From assembly GCA_018340805.1 (NCBI GenBank), contig JACMZG010000008.1:22217144-22281143 (forward strand): a DNA stretch of 64,000 nucleotides, in the 5' to 3' direction. Under the pieces are notes generated by a model. The model had not been told where the DNA came from. It was given only the letters and a program-made list of their open reading frames with translations, and made no database searches. Numbering within the stretch: the stretch's first letter is position 1; the number at the start of each line of letters is the position of its first letter. Shown here piece after piece: positions 38,391-47,335 of this stretch. The stretch is from Microvelia longipes (lineage: Eukaryota > Arthropoda > Insecta > Hemiptera > Veliidae). The position numbers were made by a program, and so were the translations under genes.

Positions 38391-38435
38391 GTTGGTGGAG
38401 ACTATTACATTACATAAACTTGTCGATGTTAAGGT
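38391..38435 (+). CDS. Candidate 45-nt host microexon
   Basis: An acceptor (CTTTCCTGTTTCAG) precedes G-TTGGTGGAGACTATTACA and a donor GTAAGT follows. In phase 1 it reads LVETITLHKLVDVK without stops. Like the other two candidates its length is a multiple of three. No homology is recognised. A competing acceptor (TTTCATTGCAG) lies 34 bp upstream. Confidence 0.28.
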
Positions 38436-38726
38436 GTAAGTAGACTTATTATCATACAGGTGAATGTATGTATTACTTGAGAGGCTTGAAACATCTCTTG
38501 GGGGCTCTCAAGGGATGTGTGCACCCTCATTAAAACCTCCTCTTATAAGATGTTGATATAAAGGACATATCAATAATTTTCGGCTTTACATACTGTCAAC
38601 ACTCTACAAACTCGTTGAGTTTGTTTTGTGCTGTAAACTTTCTAATACATAAGTCAATCAAGATGTTGAGCTGTATCCCTTTTAACTTATTTTTAATGTT
38701 GATAGTCCAAGAACCGGATAAAAAAA

Positions 38727-38977
38727 TTATTGTGGAAACGTTTCGGCCAAGCTGGCCGTAATCATGCCTTAAAAAGAAAATACAAAATCCACCCTGTTGT
38801 AAATATAGGGTTTTGTCAAAAAATAATTAAAAATTAAATGACCTATTTAATTTTGCTTGTTTAAGTTTTAATTATTTTTTGATAAAACCCTATATTTGCT
38901 ACAGGGTGGATTTTGTGTTTTCTTTTTAAGGCATGATTATGGCCAGCTTGGCCGAAACGTCGCCACAATAATTAATT
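38727..38977. mobile_element. Palindromic Penelope-type terminal repeat pair
   Basis: Two arms of about 105 bp are inverted around a loop of about 36 bp (38832-38868). Each arm ends with AATTATTGTGG and contains the complement of GGCCAGCTTGGCCGAAACG. On the + strand the right arm reads ATGATTATGGCCAGC then TTGGCCGAAACGTC (38932-38961). That is a GGCC/GGCC stem before GAAA and a self-complementary ACGT before C, the same layout as the hammerhead-like motif at 60.76 kb with an eroded core. No coding sequence lies between the arms. Confidence 0.6.
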
Positions 38978-39199
38978 TCTTATTATTCCATTGTTGGACT
39001 ATGAACATTATACATAAGTCACTGTTTTTTGCCATGTTAATTTTGTTATAATAATAGTTGAAGGTGTTCAGCTTACTTTTAGCGAATTTCCTTTGGGAAA
39101 AAATTCGCTAATGGGATAGGCGTCATGGCGGAATTCGAACCTCGGACCACGACACAAATCCGTTTCAGAGGTCCCTAATGACGAAAAAAAAATTTTCGC

Positions 39200-39420
<221 letters not shown>

Positions 39421-40082
39421 TATTTCTAGACACTTACTTGTAAACACTCTATCTTTCGAACGGATTAATATTTTTTAACCAAACTTGGTACAAAAATCAA
39501 CTTTCGGGACACGAACCCTATTGAAAACCAGGTTTTTGTGACGTCATTAACCGGTTTGCTGAGTCAGCGAAATTTTAAAAAAATCAGCAAAATTCAGAGT
39601 TAATATTTTTTGCCGCGAAAAAGGTAAATATTTATGTTTTTTGAGACGCTGAATCGAATGAAACCGGTCCGAAGTCGATACGACCTCTAAGTGACCTAAA
39701 AATCGAAAAAACCATTGTAAGTTACCAAAAACCAAAATTTAGGTCGATAAAAAATAAATTTCGAGTAGGGTGTCGTTTTCTATGTAATTTTGGGCGCTGA
39801 ATCGAATGAAACCGGTCCGAAGACGATACGACCACTTTAAGTTACCAAAAAGTCGAAAAAAAACAAAAAATATAGAAAACCAACATTACGGTCGTTGAAA
39901 ATTAAATTTTGAGTAGGGTGTCGTTTTCAATGTTTTTTGGGCCTCTGAGTTGAATGGCAGTGGTCCGGAGTCAATACGACCACTCAAACTCAGGGTACCT
40001 GGGTTCACATCCTGGAAGGGTCGATAATTTTTTTATCGTTTTTTTTTTTAATAAATATAAGTTTACAACTAGAAAATAATTC

Positions 40083-40165
40083 TGGCGCGGTGGTCCGCAT
40101 GTCGGGCGAATTTCCTTTGGATGCGAGCTCTCAAACCCAGAGTACCTGGGTTCAAATCCTAGTAG
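40083..40165 (+). ncRNA. tRNA-like unit within the composite repeat
   Basis: An A-box-like TGGCGCGGTGG (40083-40093) is followed at a tRNA-like distance by a T-arm: CTGGG (40146-40150), TTCAAAT loop (40151-40157), CCTAG (40158-40162), which pairs with one G-U. The B box GGTTCAAATCC fits the Pol III consensus. It is not a functional tRNA, as no acceptor stem or anticodon arm is recognisable. A second, partial unit with GGTTCACATCC precedes it at about 39985-40015. Confidence 0.55.
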
Positions 40166-40215
40166 GGACAATAATTTTTATCGTTTTTTTACCTAATATA
40201 AGTTTACAACTAAAA

Positions 40216-40922
40216 ATAATTCTGGCGCGGTGGTCCGCATGTCGGGCGAATTTCCTTTGGATGCGTGTTTCCGTGCTTTTTACATTATATAAGTTTACAA
40301 CTAGTAAATAAATAATTCCGGCGCGGTGGTCCGCTGTCGGGCGAATTTCATTTAGAATGCGTGTTTCCTTGCTAAACAACCCATTTCTTGCTTATGCAAG
40401 AACCATGCCCATTGCGTGGTTCCGGTTCATGCTTTAGAACCTAAGCAGTTACTCAATTGTCAAGCACTGCTCGTAACTCATTTTGTCTGTATTTTCCAAA
40501 GGAAATGCGCTAAAACCTTTAAAGATAACTGACTAAGCTTAAAGATAAGTAACTAATCTTTAAACTAGTGCAAATAATAGTGCGTACTTCTAATTTTAGA
40601 GGCATAGTTTTGTACAACAACTGGATGATTATGCGCATTTCCTTTGGAAAATACAGACAAAATGTTACGAGCAGTGCTTGACAATTGAGTAACTGCTGAG
40701 GTTCTAAAGCATGAACCGGAACCACGCAATGGGCATGGTTCTTGCATAAGCAAGAAATGGGTTGTTTAGCACGGAAACACGCATTCTAAATGAAATTCGC
40801 CCGACAGCGGACCACCGCGCCGGAATTATTTATTTAGTAGTTGTAAACTTATATAATGTAAAAAGCACGGAAACACGCATCCAAAGGAAATTCGCCCGAC
40901 ATGCGGACCACCGCGCCAGAAT
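40216..40922. mobile_element. Fold-back module, complete, nested inverted repeats
   Basis: The ends AATTCTGGCGCGGTGGTCCG and its complement enclose about 100 bp. A second inverted pair then starts AATTCCGGCGCGGTGGTCCG and is paired with CCACCGCGCCGGAATT at the far side. Arms include CATTTCTTGCTTATGCAAG and the complement of TTCCGGTTCATGCTTTAG. The centre has CCTTTAAAGATAACTGACTAAG repeats. This looks like a fold-back element inserted near the end of an older copy of itself. It is non-coding. Confidence 0.75.
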
Positions 40923-40925
40923 TTT

Positions 40926-42419
40926 TAGATGTTTCAAAGTTCATCCATTAGAGCCCATCTAGTAGTAACATCTCTGTTTATTATGTAACAAATTATTATG
41001 ATCTTTATTTACTATTATAATTATGATAGGTGATTAGGTTCATCTCCTGTTAAATATTAATTATGTAAGCATTGAAAGGATTGTTTTCATATTAGCGAAC
41101 ATGTGAGACATAAAGGAGTAAAAGAAATTGAGTGTTCACGGTCAGAAAATGTTATTACAAAGAGCTTTTAGTCCCTGAGTCTCAGCCTATGTTGCTATGT
41201 TGATACTAATTGCCACAAAGACGAACTTAAATGTCCTCATTATCTACCACATATTTAAATTTAATACTGATTTTTTCATCTTCTTCCTTAGATTTGCTTA
41301 CCAAAGTTTTTTTTTTAATTTGTGCAGGGAAAAGCTATTTTATAAACCTAACTCCTTTAAACTCATATAATTCTTGTAAGCAGAATTAAAGAACTTTAAT
41401 TTTTTAAATTTTGGTAAATTCTTTATACAGTTAATATGGTAGATATACGTTAATACAGTTCGTGAGTTTTGTCTTCTACATGTGATGTAGAATAATGCTT
41501 AGATCGTGAGCTTGAGATGGCATAAATAGATATAGAGCGACAGTGTTGTGTTTTTTTTTTTTCTTGTTATTCCGTCCCTAATATAAGGGTAGCTGTAGAT
41601 ATGTAGATGTATAGGGTTGTAGCCCATTTTCTCTCTGTACATACATATTACAAGGCTTGTTTGACTCGGAATACTTTTCTCTCTTGTTCCATTACTGTGT
41701 CAAGGAGTAAGGGGTATAAGAGATGTTTTTGATCGAAACACCTTTGAATAATAAGACGGTTTCCATCTTCTACCTTTTACACTCTTTTTACACTTTCATC
41801 CATTTGCTTTTCAAAGTGAAACCTCTCCACTAGCAAAGAGGTACTTCTACGAACTGGAGATATTGGAGCGATAGAAAGCTTGCTGTCCATGTCTAAGTCT
41901 GATCCTATTTCTTCTCTCTTCACTTCCATTTATCATTCCATCCATTCTTACTCTAGTTCTTTTTTTCCCTGTGTATTGAATTCAAAAATATATAAAAATC
42001 TTATAACAGATCAAACCCACTTAGACTAGTGTCACTTCTAAGCTGTATTTCGATTAAAAAAAAAGTTATATTTTCCATATTTTTTTTTTAGTTTTCTATT
42101 ATGCATACTTGACCTCCATCTCTCCAAATATCCAAAAACAATATTTCATTATTTAGTCAAGAGCTGCTACATGTTTTGCATTTGCGCTCTTAAAAATTAC
42201 AATAAAACATAAAAAATTTTTATGTTGTATAACTTAAAACTAAAAAAGCATTCCAGGATTTTTACTTTCCTCATCTTGCACTGTAGTTAGGCAAAGAAAA
42301 ATTATAGTTTAATTAAGATTAACTGTAGAAAGGTGATATTTATCTTGATTTATCCGTTTTAGTAGTTCATTTAACATCCATATGAGGGATGTACCTTAGT
42401 ATTTGTATATTTCTGTTAG
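40926..42419. other. No recognised feature
   Basis: Contains a slightly less AT-rich part (41560-41950) without frame or motif. Confidence 0.55.
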
Positions 42420-42445
42420 TTTTTTTTTTTTTTTTTTTTTTTTTT
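42420..42445. repeat. T26 homopolymer near the 3' side of the I-type element
   Basis: A run of about 26 T on the + strand lies roughly 90 bp beyond the AAT-rich tail of the I-type element. It could be the poly(A) of another minus-strand retroposon or an extension of the element's own tail. The sequence does not decide. Confidence 0.6.
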
Positions 42446-42716
42446 ATATTTGGCATTGATTTTTAAAACCATTTAAGCCATAAAAGTATCATCAATAATG
42501 ATGAAAAATAATTATTAAAAATTTAAATTATTTAATTTATTATTAATAAATTATTATAATTATTATTATTTATTATTAAATTATTTAAAAAATTAAAAAT
42601 AATTTTTAATTTTCCTTCGTTGTCTTTTGTTTTGTTTTTATTCTTTTTTTGTGTTTTTTTTTGTTTTGTTTTTATTTGTTATTTTTTCTTTTTTATTGTT
42701 TATTCTTTTTTGGTTA

Positions 42717-42935
42717 TTAAAATCTTTTGTTTTTGTTTTTTAGAGTTTGATTTTTGCTTCCCTTAGGAAGAAGACTATATGTTTTATATATTATTGAATT
42801 ATTTGATGCTAGTAGAGTGTTATAGTTAAAAGGGTGTGTCGTTTTACATTTGTGTAGATTTTTAAACATGGTTGATCTCTGAATTGAGTACTTAGTACAA
42901 TGCATAATTATATGTTCAAGGGGTTTCAACTTCAT
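42717..42935 (-). CDS. ORF2 part 4, C-terminal tail after a frameshift
   Basis: This is read in a frame shifted by one base at the AAACCCC run near 42925. It begins KPLEHIIMHC, which completes the C..C..H..C finger started by SPLCTSCHEVET in the preceding frame, and runs about 60 residues to a stop. It is therefore the native C-terminus of ORF2 rather than a separate gene. Downstream on the coding strand come an A-rich 3' UTR (about 42600-42716) and the AAT-rich tail. Confidence 0.8.
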   Translation of the reverse strand: MKLKPLEHIIMHCTKYSIQRSTMFKNLHKCKTTHPFNYNTLLASNNSIIYKTYSLLPKGSKNQTLKNKNKRF

Positions 42936-44292
42936 GACAAGAAGTGCAAAGAGGCGAATCGTGTTTTAAAAAACGATGAAGATAATAGTTGCAAATTCCA
43001 TGGTTTGCTTTAAGACGAGTAATGCTTACTACAGTAGCCCTGCTTACATTCTCTTTTTTATACCATGGAGCAAACTCGATGCTAGGGTGAAGTGACCTGT
43101 AGAAAGCCCCGCTTTCAAAACTAATATACCATTGGTTGAATTTCATCTTTGCTGATCGATTGATTTCCTGATTAAAATCGGTATAAGGAACTTTATACTT
43201 GATGCCATAGTCGATGGCTAGATCGTGATTAGTACTGCTAAGCTTAGCAATGTTATCGACTTGTTCATTAGGTAGAATACCCGCGTGCCCTTTTAACCAA
43301 GCTAATTCTATAATTTTGTTGTTAAGATACAACTCGTGTAATAAACTGATAATTTTACATAGTAAATAGTTTTCAGCATTTTTGTAACTCTTATGTTCCA
43401 AAGATTCTATTGTACTAAGGCTATCTGTGAAGATTATAAATTTATTAGAATTATTGTTTTTTATGTACTTTAAAGCTTCTAGAATAGCTATTAGCTCTGA
43501 TGTAAAACTAGATATAAATCTATTGAGTTTTAGACCGAAGGATAAATTGTTTGAAAAATCAAAGAAAGCACAGCCTACGTCCTCCCCAGATTTAGATCCA
43601 TCTGTAAAGATGTAGATATAATCTGGCCACTTTCTTTCTACCTCTTCCCAGAATAAAGCATTTCTTATGTTACTGGGGAACTCAGAATAATCTTCTAACT
43701 TGCTTAAATTAATAGAAAAAACCACGGCGTTGTAGCTGAGAATTTTATAGAATGAATCATTATATAAAAACATATTCTTACTTAACTCTACTGTATCTAA
43801 GAAGCTATTTACGATAGGTGGAGATTTTTTGGTTTGCCAATAACGTGACGTTAAAACTGTTGAAGTTAATTTTGATATTTTATTTGAGACTAAATTATTA
43901 TACGAAGAATTTTTTAAAACGAATCTATCTGTAAGAAGTTGACGTCTGATAAATAAGGGGTATTCGTGAGTTTCTGCGTAGAGAACCGGTACTGGAGTAG
44001 AAGGTAGAGCACTTAAACAAAGTCTAAGGCTTGTATTTTGTATTTTTTGAAGAGGTTCTAATTTTTTATCGGTACAGTGGCCGTAAAAAATACACCCGAA
44101 GTCCAGAACGGATCTTATTGTAGCTTTATAAAAAAGTAAACTAGTATTAAGTATGACAAACTGCTTAAGAATATTCATGTATTTCTCACATTTTGCTTGA
44201 ATATTATCGAGGTGATCTTTCCATGTTAGTTTCGTATCAAGATGAAGACCTAAAAAATTTAATTTGTCTCTGGACCGGGTACTCGATACCAT
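42916..44292 (-). CDS. ORF2 part 3, thumb/linker, RNase H and C-terminal Cys region
   Basis: The frame starts within the region after the reverse transcriptase (LNFLGLHLDTKLTWKDHL, a hallmark of LINE ORF2). It reaches an RNase H domain at about residues 225-350 with all expected acidic residues: FTDGSKSG (Asp), TSELIAIL (Glu), FTDSLSTIE (Asp) and GHAGILPNEQVDNIAK (His, Asp). RNase H removes element RNA from the hybrid. The C-terminus has SPLCTSCHEVET, half of a Cys/His finger; the other half is in another frame (42717-42935). The annotated Met is internal; the true protein continues from 44368 through at least one more frameshift between 44370 and 44292. Confidence 0.92.
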   Translation of the reverse strand: MVSSTRSRDKLNFLGLHLDTKLTWKDHLDNIQAKCEKYMNILKQFVILNTSLLFYKATIRSVLDFGCIFYGHCTDKKLEPLQKIQNTSLRLCLSALPSTPVPVLYAETHEYPLFIRRQLLTDRFVLKNSSYNNLVSNKISKLTSTVLTSRYWQTKKSPPIVNSFLDTVELSKNMFLYNDSFYKILSYNAVVFSINLSKLEDYSEFPSNIRNALFWEEVERKWPDYIYIFTDGSKSGEDVGCAFFDFSNNLSFGLKLNRFISSFTSELIAILEALKYIKNNNSNKFIIFTDSLSTIESLEHKSYKNAENYLLCKIISLLHELYLNNKIIELAWLKGHAGILPNEQVDNIAKLSSTNHDLAIDYGIKYKVPYTDFNQEINRSAKMKFNQWYISFESGAFYRSLHPSIEFAPWYKKENVSRATVVSITRLKANHGICNYYLHRFLKHDSPLCTSCHEVETP

Positions 44293-44367
44293 CTAAAAAA
44301 TACTATTACCTATATTATATTTCTTTTTTTGGTGAAAGGACAAACAACTGATTTGGATTGTGATATT

Positions 44368-45279
44368 TTAAAAACCTTTATCTCGGGCCCATTGATGAAG
44401 AGCATGGGCGGCTGCATTTAGAGTTTCTATAGCTCCTTGCATAGAGCTATTTTTAACGGCAAGATAAAAGTCGTCCATGAACTCAGATATAGTGACGTCA
44501 CAACCGAAATAAGATGGCAGGTCAGATATTAGGACATCAAATAATAAAGGTGAAATAATACTTCCTTGTCCAAGCCCGATAAAGGCTAAACGTGGCCCTA
44601 CAATTTCACCATTAATGTTTAAATACAGTTTACGTCCAGATATAAGCTTAATTATAAGAATTACTAAAGGCGGGGGTAGACCAAGAATGATTAACCTAGT
44701 ATACAAAACTTCTAGATCGACGTTATCGTACGCACCCGTGATGTCTACAAATAAAACTAACATATATTTACCTTCAGAAAAGGCCGAGTAGATTTCAGAT
44801 AAAAGAATAGCCTGGGGTTGGGAAATAGATCTGAATTTTCTACCTCCGAACTGGGTGGGAGACAGTAAACCTTCGTTTTCTGCCCAAGGCTCTAACCTGT
44901 TCTTAATTAATCTTTCGAAAGTTTTCTTCACGCAAGATGACAAAATGATTGGTCGGTAAGAGGCAGGGTCCAAAGGTTCCTTATTAGGTTTAAGAATGGG
45001 GATTAAACGATCTTCTAACCACTCCGGAGGAATATCTTCTTTACCAGAAATTATATTGTTAAAGATCTGTAATAAATATTCTTTAGCGGTTGTTGTTAGA
45101 TTATGAAGCATTGAATAGTGTATGTTATCTAAGCCAGGAGCAGAGTTATTATTTGATTTTATAGCTAAGCAAAGTTCTTCCATAGTAAATTCATTTAGTA
45201 GCCAATTAGCTGCTCGATTCCATCCCCCCCTCCTATAATTTGGGGGTAGGGAGTCCCTTTTACAATATAGTCCGGACAC
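44368..45279 (-). CDS. ORF2 part 2, reverse transcriptase domain
   Basis: This is the polymerase that copies element RNA into DNA at the nicked target. Motifs seen in order: NNSAPGLDNIHYSML, PASYRPIILSSCVKKTFERLI, TQFGGRKFRS, motif A LVLFVDITGAYDNVD (first catalytic Asp), motif B GLGQGSIISPLLFDVL, and motif C EFMDDFYLAV. The catalytic FMDD replaces the usual F/YADD; both Asp residues remain. The frame is entered after the G7 slip near 45225. It closes prematurely at RDKGF because of an extra T in a T run near 44370. In the alternative frame FKISQSKSVVCPFTKK, the expected next block of the thumb region, follows directly. Confidence 0.93.
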   Translation of the reverse strand: MSGLYCKRDSLPPNYRRGGWNRAANWLLNEFTMEELCLAIKSNNNSAPGLDNIHYSMLHNLTTTAKEYLLQIFNNIISGKEDIPPEWLEDRLIPILKPNKEPLDPASYRPIILSSCVKKTFERLIKNRLEPWAENEGLLSPTQFGGRKFRSISQPQAILLSEIYSAFSEGKYMLVLFVDITGAYDNVDLEVLYTRLIILGLPPPLVILIIKLISGRKLYLNINGEIVGPRLAFIGLGQGSIISPLLFDVLISDLPSYFGCDVTISEFMDDFYLAVKNSSMQGAIETLNAAAHALHQWARDKGF

Positions 45280-46457
45280 AATATTTTCAAAAAATTGTAA
45301 CCACTTTTAGCATCAAGGTGTAAGATTTTATTTGCACCTCTATTTTTTAATTTTTTAAAAGTGGACCAAATTTTACTGATAGGAGTTTGGCGATTAAGAT
45401 TACAGCAAAATTTTTGCCATGATTTTCTTTTGGAATTTTTAACTATTTTTTTAAACTTAGCTTCGCATTTTTTATAATGTAGGTAACAAATTAAAATAGG
45501 AGAACCTTGATAAGCTAGAATTGAGTGCTCACGTTGAAGTCTCGCCTCTTCACATTCAGGGGTCCACCACGTTTTAATATTATTAAAATTACCGTTAGCT
45601 TTAGTTTTAGGAATCGCTACATCATTTGCTTGGTTCACGCTATTTATAAATATACTGTAGCTAGGTTCATTCGCTGAATTTACAATTAGAGATGATTCTA
45701 ATTCAGTTTTAAATTGCTCCCAATCAGCTTTTTTAACATTCCATCTGACTTCTTTAGGTGTTGTTATGAAGTTTAAGTTTGTATCTAATATAATTGGGAA
45801 GTGGTTAGAACCTAAAGGATCAAACCAAACTGACCATGCAAATAAATGTGCAATTTGAGGAGAACAGAAGGAAATATCTATAGCCGAATTTCTTCTATGG
45901 TGTAAATCTTTGACTAAGGTGGGGGAACCATCGTTAAGAAATGTTAAATTTGAAGAGTGGACGGCTGAAAGCAAATTTGCACCAAAACGATTGGTGTACT
46001 CGCAGCCCCAAGCTTGGTGATGACAGTTAAAATCCCCGCCCAATAAAATAAGACCAGGGACAGCGTTAAACAAAGAGTTCCATGACAGTTCAGAGACGAG
46101 ATTGTTAGGTTCCTTGTAAATAGATAAAATATTTAGCCAATTAGAATTACCAGAGTTGTATTGGACTTTTATACCAATACTTAACACGCCATCTATACGA
46201 GGTAAATTTAATAAGGGTTGGTAAAATATGTTGTTTTTAATAAGTATTGCTACCCCAGCATAGCCGTCCTGACGGTCCTGCCTCTCCAGATTATAACCTG
46301 AAAAAGAGACAGGGACCCCAGGCTTAAACCATGTCTCGGAGATAAGAGCAATATCGACTTTATGACTAATAAGAAAAACTTGTAGGCTACTTCCATTTGA
46401 TACAGTGGAACGAGCGTTCCACTGCATTATTTTATGACCAGTGGTCTGATTACTCAT
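45195..46457 (-). CDS. ORF2 part 1, apurinic-type endonuclease domain
   Basis: The first 220 residues or so are the endonuclease that nicks target DNA for target-primed reverse transcription. Recognisable motifs in order are KIMQWNARS, ALISETWF (catalytic Glu), GYAGVAILI, LLGGDFNCHHQAWG (GDFN metal site), SAIDISFCSP and LGSNHFPI (usual SDH, here SNH). A linker toward the reverse transcriptase follows. The reading frame runs off into a short false end (IGGGDGIEQLIGY) after a run of seven G on the coding strand near 45225. The true continuation lies in the next frame, in the ORF ending at 44368. The start ATG overlaps the ORF1 stop. Confidence 0.92.
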   Translation of the reverse strand: MSNQTTGHKIMQWNARSTVSNGSSLQVFLISHKVDIALISETWFKPGVPVSFSGYNLERQDRQDGYAGVAILIKNNIFYQPLLNLPRIDGVLSIGIKVQYNSGNSNWLNILSIYKEPNNLVSELSWNSLFNAVPGLILLGGDFNCHHQAWGCEYTNRFGANLLSAVHSSNLTFLNDGSPTLVKDLHHRRNSAIDISFCSPQIAHLFAWSVWFDPLGSNHFPIILDTNLNFITTPKEVRWNVKKADWEQFKTELESSLIVNSANEPSYSIFINSVNQANDVAIPKTKANGNFNNIKTWWTPECEEARLQREHSILAYQGSPILICYLHYKKCEAKFKKIVKNSKRKSWQKFCCNLNRQTPISKIWSTFKKLKNRGANKILHLDAKSGYNFLKILCPDYIVKGTPYPQIIGGGDGIEQLIGY

Positions 46458-47316
46458 GATAACTTATACTTGATAATCTATCAGAAACAAACTCTTTTAT
46501 TTCTTTTTCTGAAAATACAATTTGTTTATGTTTAAAAATTAGGTTAACTATTTCACAAATTGTGTCTGAAATCGATACTTGAGTCTTTGATTCTACTGGG
46601 GTTAAATTTTTATTGGGGTCTCCTTCACGATAAAAGGAGGAAATTAAACCTCCAGGTTTGTTTTTAGGCATTTTGTCTGAATTAAACAGTAAATGACTAT
46701 GATTTGGTGCTTCTGGTGAACTATATGGACGGGGTCTCTTGGCACGTCGTACTATGGACACATCTGTTCTCAAAGCTGGACCAGAGACAGATTGAGAAGC
46801 CAAAAAATTATTACCATTATTATTTGGAAGCGATGGAAACAAAGACTCATTATCTAAGTTAGGACAGGCTGTAAAAGCAGAATAAGATTGAGTAGACTTA
46901 TTATAAGCCTCGTTGTAAGAAATATTTGATTCAGCCATGATATTTTTAATATTTTTTTGCTTAAGATATTCAGAACAATTTGCTAAATCGGTGGCTAAAT
47001 GTTTCTGTTTACAATGGATACATGAAATTTCAGCGCTAGGACAGTTAACCAGTGTATGCGATTTATCACCACATTTTGCACACCTAGGTGCACTTTTACA
47101 TTGATCAGTATAGTGACCATAGCGTAAACAGGTTTTACATTGAATTACTCTTTGGACGAAAAAGTCTACAGGGCACCTAACGTTAAACAAAACTACACAA
47201 GGAGGTAGTTGCTGGCCTCGGACAGTAAACCTAACTGAGCCAGTAGGTTTGTAAGAAGCAGCTTGACTTTCCTCATTATCTGAAGTTTCTGTTAGTTTGT
47301 GTCTTGTGTCTTTCAT
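46450..47316 (-). CDS. ORF1, gag-like zinc-knuckle protein of the I-type retrotransposon
   Basis: This 288-residue protein has three Cys/His knuckles at about residues 62-115. The first two fit CX2CX4HX4C (CKTCLRYGHYTDQC and CAKCGDKSHTLVNC). The third (CIHCKQKHLATDLANC) has altered spacing. Just before them is a conserved stretch (QLPPCVVLFNVRCPVDFF) typical of LINE ORF1 proteins, which bind the element RNA in the cytoplasmic RNP. The usual N-terminal RNA-binding region is missing, so the ORF probably represents the C-terminal two thirds of the original. The stop codon overlaps the ORF2 start by 8 nt (ATGAGTAA), an arrangement that suggests coupled termination and reinitiation. A serine/proline-rich basic stretch (RRAKRPRPYSSPEAP) follows the knuckles. 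Confidence 0.9.
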   Translation of the reverse strand: MKDTRHKLTETSDNEESQAASYKPTGSVRFTVRGQQLPPCVVLFNVRCPVDFFVQRVIQCKTCLRYGHYTDQCKSAPRCAKCGDKSHTLVNCPSAEISCIHCKQKHLATDLANCSEYLKQKNIKNIMAESNISYNEAYNKSTQSYSAFTACPNLDNESLFPSLPNNNGNNFLASQSVSGPALRTDVSIVRRAKRPRPYSSPEAPNHSHLLFNSDKMPKNKPGGLISSFYREGDPNKNLTPVESKTQVSISDTICEIVNLIFKHKQIVFSEKEIKEFVSDRLSSISYHE

Positions 47317-47335
47317 TACTCTGGCTGTGTTTGAA

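Larger units (their letters stand above)
42535..47335 (-). mobile_element. I-superfamily non-LTR retrotransposon, nearly complete but frameshifted
   Basis: On the minus strand the order is a gag-like ORF with zinc knuckles, an apurinic-type endonuclease, reverse transcriptase, RNase H and a C-terminal Cys/His tail. This order is known for the I group of LINEs (I, Nimb, R1, LOA). The 3' side ends in an AAT/TAA-rich stretch (about 42537-42583), and TAA-type tails are characteristic of I factors. The 5' end looks truncated: the gag ORF starts just upstream of its knuckle region and is shorter than usual for the group. ORF2 is broken by about four single-base shifts, several of them at homopolymers, which suggests either young decay or sequencing error. 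All catalytic motifs are otherwise intact. Clade assignment within the group is inference; the class is near certain. Confidence 0.93.

Noticed and set aside
40083..40165. Functional tRNA gene
   Set aside because: The T-arm and boxes are present, but no acceptor stem or anticodon arm forms and the unit is part of a repeat.
42916..47316. Treating the LINE ORFs as separate host genes
   Set aside because: Domain order, overlap and frame continuity show one retrotransposon.
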